Assembly (NCBI RefSeq): GCF_937859865.1
Contig: NZ_CALMAT010000048.1
Span: forward strand, 1 to 42,961
Length of the DNA: 42,961 nt
DNA from: an uncultured Mucilaginibacter sp.
GTDB taxonomy: Bacteria > Bacteroidota > Bacteroidia > Sphingobacteriales > Sphingobacteriaceae
Reading direction: 5' to 3'
A program made the position numbers and the translations under genes. Below, piece after piece: positions 32,104 to 40,544 of this stretch (the first letter of the stretch is position 1; the number at the start of each line of letters is the position of its first letter). The notes under the pieces are model-generated. The model saw nothing but the letters and a program-made list of their open reading frames with translations. It ran no database searches and was not told the DNA's origin.

Positions 32104-33837
32104 ATGAGTTTGAAAGTTGACCGGCTCAATGTAAGTTTCAAAACCGGGGACACCAATTTTTATGCGGTAAAAGAAGTATCCTTTCAATTGGAGCCTGGAA
32201 AAGTGCTGGGGATTGTGGGCGAATCCGGTTCCGGAAAATCTGTTACTTCGCTGGCTTTAATGCGTTTGCTGGATGAAGAAAAAGCAAAGGTAACGGGTTC
32301 TATTTTACTGAACAACAAAGCATTATTAGAACTATCGGAAGCAGAAATGCGCAGCTTTCGCGGTAACCAAATTGGAATGATTTTCCAGGAACCGATGACT
32401 TCCTTAAACCCGGTTTTAACTTGCGGTTACCAGGTTGCCGAAGCGATACAACTGCATTTAAAACTTGGCCGAAAAGAAGCCAAAAGCAAAACAATCGAGC
32501 TTTTTGAAGAAGTACAACTGCCGCGGCCGGAAGCTATTTTTGGACTTTATCCGCACCAAATTTCGGGCGGGCAAAAACAGCGCGTGATGATTGCCATGGC
32601 GCTAAGTTGCAGCCCGGAAATTTTAATTGCCGATGAACCAACCACAGCTTTGGATGTAACCGTACAAAAATCAATCCTGGAGCTTCTTTTACGCATCAAA
32701 AATGAGCGCAACAGCAGTTTGATTTTTATTTCGCATGATCTGGGTGTGATCCGTGAAATTGCCGACGAAGTAATTGTAATGTACAAAGGCAGGATTGTGG
32801 AACAGGCTGCAGCTGAAACTATTTTTTCTGATCCGCAGCACCCTTACACTAAAGGACTGCTGGCCTGTCGCCCTTCGCCGCAATTTCGCTTAAAAAAGTT
32901 GCCGGTTATCCGCGATTTTTTAAAGACAGGTTTGCATGGCGAAATCCAAACTTTCGGCACAACCATCCACGAAATCCGGCAACGGTATGCTTTGAGCGAC
33001 GATGAAAAAAAGCAGCGGCAAAAAAAGCTGTACGATCAGGAACCTTTGCTGAAAATCAAAAACCTAAACACTTGGTTTCCGATTAAAAAAGGGTTTCTGC
33101 AACGCTCAACCGAAGTGGTAAAAGCGGTAAACAACATCAGCTTTGAAGTTTTTCCGGGAGAAACGCTGGGTTTGGTTGGCGAATCAGGTTGCGGCAAGAC
33201 AACGCTGGGACGAAGTTTGATCCGTTTGATCGAACCAAATCTGGGCAAAATTATTTTTAAAGGACAAGATATTTTAACGCTTCCGCAAAATGAAATGTGC
33301 CGGATGCGGAAAAAAATGCAGTTGATTTTCCAAGATCCTTACTCTTCCCTCAACCCAAAACTCTCGATTGGAAACGCCATTTTAGAACCGATGGAAGTTC
33401 ATGGATTGTACGCAAATCAGCAACAACGAAAAAAGAAAGTGCTGGAATTGTTGGACCGCGTAAATTTATTGCCCGAACATTTTAACCGTTATCCGCATGA
33501 ATTTTCCGGTGGACAACGCCAACGCATTGTCATCGCCCGCGCTTTGGCTTTGCAGCCTGAGTTTATCATTTGTGATGAATCGGTTTCGGCTTTGGATGTT
33601 TCTGTGCAGGCGCAGGTTTTAAATTTGCTGAAAGAATTGCAGCGCGAATTTAACCTCACTTATATTTTTATTTCGCACGATCTTTCGGTGGTAAAACATT
33701 TTGCCGACCGTATGATGGTGATGAACAAAGGCGAAATCATTGAAACTGGCGACCCGCAGGAGATTTACGAACATCCCAAAGAAACTTATACGCAAAAACT
33801 GATTGCTTCCATTCCCGGTTCCGGTTTGCCTTACTAA
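32104..33837 (+). CDS. Fused double ABC ATPase for oligopeptide-type transport (OppD-OppF, YejF-like)
   Basis: A 577-residue protein made of two full ATPase domains. Domain 1: GESGSGKS near residue 38, [20 protein letters not shown]. Domain 2: GESGCGKTT near residue 360, [20 protein letters not shown]. Each is followed by an oligopeptide-transporter C-terminal stretch ([10 protein letters not shown]). Such fusions drive OppBC/YejBE-type permeases for peptide uptake, encoded elsewhere. The gene contains a full-length extended dispersed repeat (32150-32179), translated as [10 protein letters not shown] just before the first nucleotide-binding loop. Confidence 0.92.
   Translation: MSLKVDRLNVSFKTGDTNFYAVKEVSFQLEPGKVLGIVGESGSGKSVTSLALMRLLDEEKAKVTGSILLNNKALLELSEAEMRSFRGNQIGMIFQEPMTSLNPVLTCGYQVAEAIQLHLKLGRKEAKSKTIELFEEVQLPRPEAIFGLYPHQISGGQKQRVMIAMALSCSPEILIADEPTTALDVTVQKSILELLLRIKNERNSSLIFISHDLGVIREIADEVIVMYKGRIVEQAAAETIFSDPQHPYTKGLLACRPSPQFRLKKLPVIRDFLKTGLHGEIQTFGTTIHEIRQRYALSDDEKKQRQKKLYDQEPLLKIKNLNTWFPIKKGFLQRSTEVVKAVNNISFEVFPGETLGLVGESGCGKTTLGRSLIRLIEPNLGKIIFKGQDILTLPQNEMCRMRKKMQLIFQDPYSSLNPKLSIGNAILEPMEVHGLYANQQQRKKKVLELLDRVNLLPEHFNRYPHEFSGGQRQRIVIARALALQPEFIICDESVSALDVSVQAQVLNLLKELQREFNLTYIFISHDLSVVKHFADRMMVMNKGEIIETGDPQEIYEHPKETYTQKLIASIPGSGLPY
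32150..32179 (+). repeat. Full-length dispersed repeat inside a conserved coding region
   Basis: ACACCAATTTTTATGCGG then TAAAAGAAGTAT (32168-32179), with both the core and the upstream A/T block intact while encoding a normal ABC strand. Confidence 0.8.
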
Positions 33838-33881
33838 AAATCGTTCAGCCAGGCAAAACACTTTATCAGGCTAAATCCTTG

Positions 33882-33889
33882 TATCTTTG
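33882..33889 (+). promoter_or_regulatory. Promoter -7 box of the RNase R gene
   Basis: TATCTTTG, 10 bases before ATG 33900. It overlaps the upstream in-frame TTG region and thus decides the start. Confidence 0.5.
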
Positions 33890-33899
33890 CAAAGAATAT

Positions 33900-36038
33900 A
33901 TGGCAACAAAAAATAAAACCAGCCATTCTGTAAAACAAGTGCTTAGCCAATTGGTGCTGCAGGTTTTTGAGAATAATGGCAACCAATCTTATAATTACAA
34001 ACAGGTTTCGGCAAAATTGAACATTACTGATCCCGAATCCAGGGAAACTATCCTGGAAATTTTGCAGGAAGAGGCCAAAAAACAGGTGCTAAAAGAAGTA
34101 TCGCGCGGCAACTTCCAACTGGTAGAACTGAAAACTTTTGTGGAAGGCCGGGTAGATTTAACGGCTGACGGTTCGGCTTTTATCGTTACCGATGACGAAG
34201 CTGAAACTGATATTTTTGTGGCCCCGCGGAAATTGCGCAACGCTTTGCACGGCGACCGCGTGAAGATTTACGTTTACGGAAAATCCAAAGGCAAGCACAA
34301 AGAAGGCGAAGTGATCGAGATTATCCAGCGCGCCAAAATGGAGTTTTCGGGCATTGTCAAACTTTCTGAACGTTTTGCTTTTTTCATCCCCGACGATAGG
34401 AAAATGCTGCATGATATTTTTATCCCGATCTCGGAATTGAATGGTGCTAAAAACGGTATCAAAGCGATTGCAGAAATTACCGACTGGCCGCCGGAAGCCA
34501 AAAACCCGATTGGCCGCATCAAACAAATTTTGGGAAAACAAGGCGAGAACAATACCGAAATGAACGCGATTTTGGCCGAGTACGGCTTTCCGCTTTCGTT
34601 TCCTGCCGAAGTTGAACGGGAAGCAGAAGAGATCAGCGATGAAATTTCGGCAGAAGAAATTGCCAAACGCCGCGATTTTAGGACGACAACCACTTTCACC
34701 ATTGACCCGGTTGATGCGAAAGATTTTGACGATGCCATCTCTTTTAAATTTTTGGAGAATGGCAATTACGAAATTGGTGTCCACATTGCCGATGTTTCGC
34801 ATTATGTTTTGCCAAATACGCCTTTAGATGCTGAAGCTTTTGAGCGCGGCACTTCGGTCTATCTGGTTGACCGTGTAATTCCAATGTTGCCCGAAAGGTT
34901 ATCCAATGGCGTTTGTTCGCTTCGGCCAAAAGAAGACAAGCTGTGTTTTGCGGCCGTTTTTGAAATGGATGCCGATGCACAAATTGTAACCGAATGGTTT
35001 GGCAAAACGATCATTCATTCTAACCGGCGTTTTGCTTATGAAGATGTGCAGGAAATCATTGAAGCACAATCAGGAGATTTTGTAAAAGAGATTTTGCTGT
35101 TGAACGAACTGGCTTACAAACTACGCGACCGAAAATTTAAAAACGGAGCCATCAGCTTTGAAACGACTGAGGTAAAATTTAAGTTGGACGAGCAAGGCAA
35201 ACCCTTGGGCGTTTACACCAAAGAACGCAAAGATGCGCACAAACTGATTGAAGATTTTATGCTGCTGGCCAACCGCCGCGTAGCAGAATTTATTGGTAAA
35301 AAAGGCAAAGGCAAAAGCAAATACACGTTTGTTTACCGTTCGCATGATTCGCCGAAGGAAGATAACCTACTTTCTTTTGCGCAGTTTGCTTTGCGTTTCG
35401 GTTACAAAATCAACACGAACACGGATAAAGAAATTGCAAAATCGCTCAACCATTTAATGGCCGATGTGGAAGGCAAAAAAGAGCAAAACGTGTTAACGCA
35501 ATTGGCTATCCGCTCGATGGCAAAAGCGGTTTATACAACTAAGAAAACCAGTCATTACGGTTTGGCTTTTGATTTTTATACGCATTTTACTTCGCCCATC
35601 CGCCGCTATCCAGATGTGATGGTGCACCGTTTATTGGAACACTATTTGGCTGGCGGAAAACCGGTGGATGCAGAAACTTATGAAAAACTAAGCGTGCATT
35701 CTTCGCAAATGGAGAAAAAAGCGGCCGATGCAGAACGTGCTTCGGTGAAATACAAGCAGGCCGAGTATTTGCAAAACCAGATTGGTACTGTTTTTACCGG
35801 TATAATTTCGGGTGTTACCGAGTGGGGAATGTATGTGGAGATTGAAGAAAACAAGTGCGAAGGGATGATCCGGCTACGCGACATTACCGACGATTTTTAT
35901 ACATTGGACGAAAAGAATTACGCTATTATCGGTCAGCGGAAAAAGAAAATTTATCAGTTGGGCGACGAGGTAAAAATCAAGGTAAAAAGCGTTGACCTTA
36001 CCAAAAAGCAAATTGATTTTTCACTCGTCCAGGAATAA
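33900..36038 (+). CDS. rnr: Ribonuclease R
   Basis: A 712-residue exoribonuclease of the RNase II/R family. An N-terminal winged-helix-like region and cold-shock domains (VDLTADGSAFIV, FSGIVKLSERFAFFIP) precede the RNB catalytic domain (IDPVDAKDFDDAISF, catalytic Asp cluster; FTSPIRRYPDVMVHR), and an S1 domain closes the protein (GTVFTGIISGVTEWGMYVEI). RNase R degrades structured RNA 3' to 5'. A dispersed 12-mer (34090-34101) is translated as L-K-E-V-S near residue 65. It is followed 17 bases later by a polyprenyl synthase gene. Confidence 0.95.
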   Translation: MATKNKTSHSVKQVLSQLVLQVFENNGNQSYNYKQVSAKLNITDPESRETILEILQEEAKKQVLKEVSRGNFQLVELKTFVEGRVDLTADGSAFIVTDDEAETDIFVAPRKLRNALHGDRVKIYVYGKSKGKHKEGEVIEIIQRAKMEFSGIVKLSERFAFFIPDDRKMLHDIFIPISELNGAKNGIKAIAEITDWPPEAKNPIGRIKQILGKQGENNTEMNAILAEYGFPLSFPAEVEREAEEISDEISAEEIAKRRDFRTTTTFTIDPVDAKDFDDAISFKFLENGNYEIGVHIADVSHYVLPNTPLDAEAFERGTSVYLVDRVIPMLPERLSNGVCSLRPKEDKLCFAAVFEMDADAQIVTEWFGKTIIHSNRRFAYEDVQEIIEAQSGDFVKEILLLNELAYKLRDRKFKNGAISFETTEVKFKLDEQGKPLGVYTKERKDAHKLIEDFMLLANRRVAEFIGKKGKGKSKYTFVYRSHDSPKEDNLLSFAQFALRFGYKINTNTDKEIAKSLNHLMADVEGKKEQNVLTQLAIRSMAKAVYTTKKTSHYGLAFDFYTHFTSPIRRYPDVMVHRLLEHYLAGGKPVDAETYEKLSVHSSQMEKKAADAERASVKYKQAEYLQNQIGTVFTGIISGVTEWGMYVEIEENKCEGMIRLRDITDDFYTLDEKNYAIIGQRKKKIYQLGDEVKIKVKSVDLTKKQIDFSLVQE
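34090..34101 (+). repeat. Dispersed 12-mer, GTAT form, inside the RNase R gene
   Basis: TAAAAGAAGTAT in the frame AAA-GAA-GTA. No A/T block upstream, so chance or codon constraint may explain this one. Confidence 0.55.
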
Positions 36039-36055
36039 CGCCTTCAGAAAATTTT

Positions 36056-37030
36056 ATGTATTCAATACAGCAGCTACAAAATATTATTGTTCAGGCCATC
36101 GAAGGCAAAAAATATCCTGAAGAACCGGCAGAACTCTACGAGCCGATGCAGTACATGATGAACTTGGGCGGAAAACGTTTGCGTCCTGCCCTGCTTTTGA
36201 TGGGCTGCGATGCTTTTGGCGGCGATATTTACCAGGCCATCAATCCGGCAATTGCTATTGAAGTGTTCCATAATTTTACGTTGATGCACGACGATATTAT
36301 GGACAATGCGCCAATCCGCAGAGGGAAAACGACGGTCCATGAAAAGTGGAATTCGAGCGTTGGTATTCTTTCCGGCGATGCAATGCTGGTGGAAGGCTAC
36401 AAGCTGATGATGCAGGTAAATGAAAAAGTGCTGCGCCCGGTTTTAGAAATCTTTAACCATACGGCCATTGCCGTTTGCGAAGGCCAGCAGTTAGACATGA
36501 ATTTTGAGCAATTGCCAGTTGTTAAAATTGATGCTTATATCAACATGATTCGTTTAAAAACTGCGGTTGTTTTGGGCGGCGCTTTAAAAATCGGTGCTTT
36601 GATTGCCGGTGCCACGCCAACCGAAGCCAATTTAACTTATGCTTTTGGCGAAGATTTAGGCATTGCTTTCCAATTGCAGGACGATATTTTGGATGTTTAT
36701 GGCAATCCCGAAAAATTCGGAAAGCAAGTTGGCGGCGATATTTTATCCAACAAAAAAACGTATTTGTTAATCAAAGCTTTGGAAACTGCGGATGCAACGC
36801 AATTTGCAGAACTCAATTCCTGGTTGCAGCTTACCAATTTTGATGCGGTAAAAAAAGTATCGGCTGTTAAAAAGCTGTTTGACCAAATGGAGATCCGCGA
36901 AAAAGCAGAACAGGAAATGAACCGCTACGCCCAACGCGCTCTGCAAAGTTTAAAGGATTTGCCGTTGGATGAAGCACAAAAATCGCAATTGTATGAGTTT
37001 GCGGATATGTTGCTGGTAAGGGAGAATTAA
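36056..37030 (+). CDS. Polyprenyl diphosphate synthase
   Basis: A 324-residue trans-prenyltransferase. It has the first Asp-rich motif in FTLMHDDIMDNAPIRRG (about 78-92), the preceding GGKRLRPALLLM block and the second motif FQLQDDILDVYG. It condenses isopentenyl diphosphate with an allylic diphosphate to make the side chain of quinones or a C15-C40 lipid carrier; residues upstream of the first motif do not let me fix chain length. It ends by overlapping the convergent DUF5615 gene by four bases. Confidence 0.92.
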   Translation: MYSIQQLQNIIVQAIEGKKYPEEPAELYEPMQYMMNLGGKRLRPALLLMGCDAFGGDIYQAINPAIAIEVFHNFTLMHDDIMDNAPIRRGKTTVHEKWNSSVGILSGDAMLVEGYKLMMQVNEKVLRPVLEIFNHTAIAVCEGQQLDMNFEQLPVVKIDAYINMIRLKTAVVLGGALKIGALIAGATPTEANLTYAFGEDLGIAFQLQDDILDVYGNPEKFGKQVGGDILSNKKTYLLIKALETADATQFAELNSWLQLTNFDAVKKVSAVKKLFDQMEIREKAEQEMNRYAQRALQSLKDLPLDEAQKSQLYEFADMLLVREN

Positions 37031-37356
37031 CAAGTTTTATTGATAACGTAAGCTTTATGTTTCTTAAATTTTGAAAGCTTTTCACGAAAAGCTGGTAAAA
37101 ATGATATTAGTTCTTCTGCTTTGCTTGTATAAGAATTGAAAACGACAATTGTTAGAGGATACTTATCCAGGTTCTGTTGATACTGGAGGTTTTTATCAAT
37201 GGTTAGCAAAATATCGAAATTGCTTGATACACATAAGCTCATCAATTTGCCATTTTTAATACCGCTCCATTGCATTTCTCTTACCGTAAAAACTTCAAAC
37301 CCATTTAAATGTGGTTTTAAATGTTTGGTTACACATTCATCAAGTAAAATTTTCAT
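37027..37356 (-). CDS. DUF5615 PIN-like protein (putative toxin)
   Basis: A 109-residue protein with the DUF5615 start MKILLDECVTKHL and DILLTIDKNLQYQQN, a PIN-like fold with acidic residues D7, E8 and an Asp in LTIDKNL. Partnered with a DUF433 protein with a 3-base overlap (ATGA). Such pairs are thought to act as toxin-antitoxin modules with the PIN-like protein as nuclease; experimental support is thin. Confidence 0.85.
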   Translation of the reverse strand: MKILLDECVTKHLKPHLNGFEVFTVREMQWSGIKNGKLMSLCVSSNFDILLTIDKNLQYQQNLDKYPLTIVVFNSYTSKAEELISFLPAFREKLSKFKKHKAYVINKTC

Positions 37357-37574
37357 GCTAAATTATTTGTTGATAACTCAATTAACTTGAGCGACATTTC
37401 CAAAACTTTCGTTACTTGCTCCCGTTGTACACCTTCAAAGTCATCCAAAAAATAATCAATAGATTCGCCGGATTCCAAGTAATCAAACAAATTTTTAATT
37501 GGAACTCGTGTTCCGAAAAAAACTGGTGTTCCTCCTAAAATTTCAGGATCAATGTTGATGACGTGGTTTTCCAT
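37353..37574 (-). CDS. DUF433 domain protein (putative antitoxin)
   Basis: A 73-residue protein with the DUF433 signature DPEILGGTPVFFGTRVPIKN and a short helix-turn-helix-like C-terminal part. It is the first gene of the pair and probably both binds DNA and neutralises its DUF5615 partner. Those roles are inferred from the pairing. Confidence 0.85.
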   Translation of the reverse strand: MENHVINIDPEILGGTPVFFGTRVPIKNLFDYLESGESIDYFLDDFEGVQREQVTKVLEMSLKLIELSTNNLA

Positions 37575-37659
37575 AATTTACAAGTTTGTTGATATTTTAG
37601 TGTTATAGTTTTAATAACCAAATATAATTATATTTTAAAGAAGGTGGTTTATACCAAAT

Positions 37660-37689
37660 TCACCAATTTTTATACGGTAAAAGAAGTAT
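37660..37689 (+). repeat. Extended dispersed repeat upstream of the DUF433 module
   Basis: TCACCAATTTTTA block then TAAAAGAAGTAT (37678-37689) between the DUF433 and NmrA-like genes. Confidence 0.8.
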
Positions 37690-37724
37690 CGGTAGTTTTA
37701 GAAACTTGTTCAACTCCAAGTAGG

Positions 37725-38597
37725 TTATTTTACAAGTAAAGCTTTGTTATCAACTACAAATTGATCAAACGATATAGGCTGCCTGCCGGTTATTTTTTCT
37801 ATACAATTTGAAATTGGTGGTCCTTTGCGAAACCGTTGAAAGTAGTGGAGCATAATCATAACCAGAATAAACATAGTTGGAACTTTTTCCCTTCGTTTTG
37901 TTATATAAAACTTTAATAAATTTGGTGATTGATATTGGATTTTCGTTCCCAACTTGGCAGTAAATTTGTTTGCCATTTCTTCAAAAGTAAGCTTTTCGTC
38001 ACTGGTCAAATCGTATGATTTATTAACATGGTTTTTAGTAGCTGCAATTATTGTTGCTGCTGCCATGCCAATATCTCGCACATCTATCAGTGTAAACTTT
38101 GCATTTCCGGCTGGCAAAAATATTGTTCTTTTGTTTACCAAATCATTTCGCAAAACAGTTGTAAAGTTTTGCATAAAATAAGCCGGTCGCAAAAAGGTAT
38201 AAGCAATATTGCTTTTTGCAATCAATTTCTCAATTCTATAATGTGGAATTATTTTATTGTTCTTCACACCTTGGACAGATAAAAACAGGATATGCTCAAC
38301 TCTTTCTGCTTTTGCCAATGTAATAAAAGATTTGAAATGTTTTTCTACTTTAGAAATTTGAGGCGGCATTAACAAAAACAAAATATTACAATTTTGCAAG
38401 GCACTTTTATAAGTTGTGCTATCGGTAAAATCAAATTGTACAGCGCTAATAGGATAAGCTGCCAATTTTTTTTGATTTTCTTCCACGTTCCGTAAACCGG
38501 CAAAAACTTGAATTGTATGGTTAAGTTTACTTAAACATTTGATTACCTCAATGCCTACATTACCGGTTGCGCCTGTTATCAAAACCTTTTTCATCAC
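37725..38597 (-). CDS. NmrA/TMR-like NAD(P)-binding protein
   Basis: A 290-residue atypical SDR with the Rossmann motif ITGATGNVG at 6-14 and the family pattern FDFTDSTTYKSAL and FLRPAYFMQNF. NmrA/HSCARG-like proteins sense NADP(H) or reduce quinones; the catalytic Tyr-x-x-x-Lys of classical SDRs is not evident, so a sensor or quinone reductase role is possible. Gene is AT-rich and monocistronic. Confidence 0.85.
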   Translation of the reverse strand: MMKKVLITGATGNVGIEVIKCLSKLNHTIQVFAGLRNVEENQKKLAAYPISAVQFDFTDSTTYKSALQNCNILFLLMPPQISKVEKHFKSFITLAKAERVEHILFLSVQGVKNNKIIPHYRIEKLIAKSNIAYTFLRPAYFMQNFTTVLRNDLVNKRTIFLPAGNAKFTLIDVRDIGMAAATIIAATKNHVNKSYDLTSDEKLTFEEMANKFTAKLGTKIQYQSPNLLKFYITKRREKVPTMFILVMIMLHYFQRFRKGPPISNCIEKITGRQPISFDQFVVDNKALLVK

Positions 38598-38963
38598 AAA
38601 AAAATATGTTTATATAAACGATGTTGGTATTGCCTTTTACGTTTAAAATATTACCCGATAAAAACAGTATTAACCTACATGGTCAATGCTTTATTGTGGC
38701 AAAATGTTTATCGAAATGTTATTGTTTGTTGTGGGCAAAACAACCAGAATTTTAATTCTGAACCTATTTCCAATCAAAACAAACAATGATTTTTATGTGG
38801 TAAAAGAAGCATAGGAAAATTTTGCATCAACATCATTACAATAACAAATTTGAAAAATATCAACATAAAATTTTAAGTTTGAAAAATACTGAAAGCCGAG
38901 ACCAAATAAACCATAGAAAAGGTTTAGTAATCAATTTCTTTCTTCTATTAGATTATTAAATTA
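38598..38963. other. Gene-free stretch with two dispersed motifs
   Basis: About 365 bases with no credible gene. It carries a variant motif TAAAAACAGTAT at 38659-38670 and TAAAAGAAGCAT at 38801-38812 behind an AATGATTTTTA block. The promoter of the downstream CDP-ribitol gene must lie here, but I cannot place it. Confidence 0.6.
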
Positions 38964-40343
38964 ATGAGAAATATTGCAGTTATTTTAGCTGGCGGAACAG
39001 GGGCCCGCCTAAACCTGGAGTTGCCCAAACAGTTTTTTAAAGTGGCGGGGAAAACCGTTTTAGAACATACTTTGGATATTTTTCAAAAGCATAAAAAAAT
39101 AGATGAAATAGCGGTAGTTGGCCATCCTGATTTTATCGGAATGATCGAAGACAGCGTGAACAAAAACGCCTACACCAAGGTTAAAAAAATTTTGTTTGGC
39201 GGCAACGAAAGGTATTTGTCAACCTGGAGTGCCATCAATGCCTACGAAGATTGCAATGATTGTCATCTTATTTTTCATGATGCTGTCCGGCCGCTTGTTT
39301 CAGATCGGATTATTGATGAAGTGATCCAGGCTTTGGAGGGAGGTTATCGGGCAGTAGACGTTGCGGTCCCTGCGGTGGATACGATCATCCAGGTAACATC
39401 AGCAGACAGTGAAATTGAAACCATACCCGACCGCAGCAAACTGATGCGGGGCCAAACCCCGCAAGCTTTTACTTTACAATTGATAAAAAAAGCTTACCAA
39501 AGTGCTTTTAAAGATCCAAACTTTAAATCTACCGATGATTGCGGCGTTGTTAAAAAATATCTTCCTGCCGAACCAATTTTTGTAGTTAAGGGAGAAGAAG
39601 CCAACATGAAACTAACTTATAAAGAAGACACTTACTTGTTAGACCGGTTGTTTCAGTTAAAAGCTTCTGTTTTTACAAATTGGGCCGTAACAGATTTTAC
39701 AGGTTTGAAAGACAAGGTGCTGGTGGTTTTTGGAGGAAGTTATGGAATTGGAAAAAGCATTGTTGATATTGCCGCTGCCAATAACGCCATTGTATATCCA
39801 TTTTCCAGAAGTTGCGGCAATGTGGATATCTGTTCCAGGACAAGTGTTGCACAAGCTTTAAAAAATGTATATCAGCAGGAAGGCAAGATTGATTTTGTAA
39901 TCAATACGGCTGCCGTTTTGAAAAAAGAACCTTTGATGAACATGGATTATGAACAGATTTTGGAGGCTGTGCATACCAATTATTTAGGGACAGTTCATGT
40001 AGCCCTTGAGAGTTTTAGCTATTTGAAAGAAAGCCAGGGCCATCTCCTGTTTTTTACTTCGAGTTCATATACCCGAGGACGCGCCTATTACAGCCTTTAT
40101 TCTTCTTCAAAAGCTGCTGTGGTAAATTTTGTCCAGGCTATTTCGCAAGAGTGGGACGGTTTTAAAATCAAGGTAAATTGTATCAACCCGGAGCGTACCC
40201 ACACGCCGATGAGGATCAAGAACTTTGGCAACGAAAATATAAACACGCTTTTATCTGCAGACCATGTTGCAAATGCTTCGATAGCTGCTATTTTGTCTGA
40301 ACATTCCGGCCAGGTAATTGATGTTAAATTGTCGGCGTTTTAA
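38964..40343 (+). CDS. Bifunctional ribitol-5-phosphate cytidylyltransferase / ribulose-5-phosphate reductase
   Basis: A 459-residue fusion. Residues 1-235 are an IspD/TarI-like cytidylyltransferase (LAGGTGARL, LPKQF, FHDAVRPLVSD, PDRSKLMRGQTPQAF). Residues about 245-459 are an SDR domain (VFGGSYGIGKSI, NTAAVL, YSLYSSSKAAV). The same fusion occurs in Haemophilus Bcs1, which reduces ribulose 5-phosphate and makes CDP-ribitol. The following TagF-like polymerase would use that product. CDP-glycerol or another polyol is possible but the SDR half favours ribitol. Confidence 0.85.
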   Translation: MRNIAVILAGGTGARLNLELPKQFFKVAGKTVLEHTLDIFQKHKKIDEIAVVGHPDFIGMIEDSVNKNAYTKVKKILFGGNERYLSTWSAINAYEDCNDCHLIFHDAVRPLVSDRIIDEVIQALEGGYRAVDVAVPAVDTIIQVTSADSEIETIPDRSKLMRGQTPQAFTLQLIKKAYQSAFKDPNFKSTDDCGVVKKYLPAEPIFVVKGEEANMKLTYKEDTYLLDRLFQLKASVFTNWAVTDFTGLKDKVLVVFGGSYGIGKSIVDIAAANNAIVYPFSRSCGNVDICSRTSVAQALKNVYQQEGKIDFVINTAAVLKKEPLMNMDYEQILEAVHTNYLGTVHVALESFSYLKESQGHLLFFTSSSYTRGRAYYSLYSSSKAAVVNFVQAISQEWDGFKIKVNCINPERTHTPMRIKNFGNENINTLLSADHVANASIAAILSEHSGQVIDVKLSAF

Positions 40344-40364
40344 AAGCCTGTTCAACTATTTGCC

Positions 40365-40457
40365 ATGCTTCTTTTACCACCTAAAAATCATTGCCTTTTT
40401 TATGGTTTCTATTTCGGTAAATATCCTGCACAAAATTTATGGGCATAAAAGAAGCAT
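40365..40457. repeat. Outward inverted pair of the dispersed 12-mer between two operon genes
   Basis: ATGCTTCTTTTA at 40365-40376 and TAAAAGAAGCAT at 40446-40457, 93 bases overall, each with an A/T block toward the middle. It fills most of the 201-base gap between the CDP-ribitol gene and the polymerase gene; the short open frame across it is not credible. Confidence 0.8.
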
Positions 40458-40544
40458 TGCTGTTTTTCTTGTAAAAAATTTAATAAAAGACCATAACAAA
40501 ACAATTTCCGATGCAATTAAAAAATCTACTTTATATAATTAGCT

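Noticed and set aside
32671-32692. Near match to the 12-mer (GCTTCTTTTACGC) in the double ABC ATPase gene
   Set aside because: It lacks the AT start and the A/T block and fits an ordinary Leu-Leu-Leu-Arg coding stretch.
36847-36862. TAAAAAAAGTAT in the polyprenyl synthase gene
   Set aside because: One mismatch within the core and no A/T block; not counted as a copy.
40318-40542. 74-codon frame between the CDP-ribitol and polymerase genes
   Set aside because: Most of it is the inverted repeat pair read through; composition and lack of any family resemblance argue against a gene.
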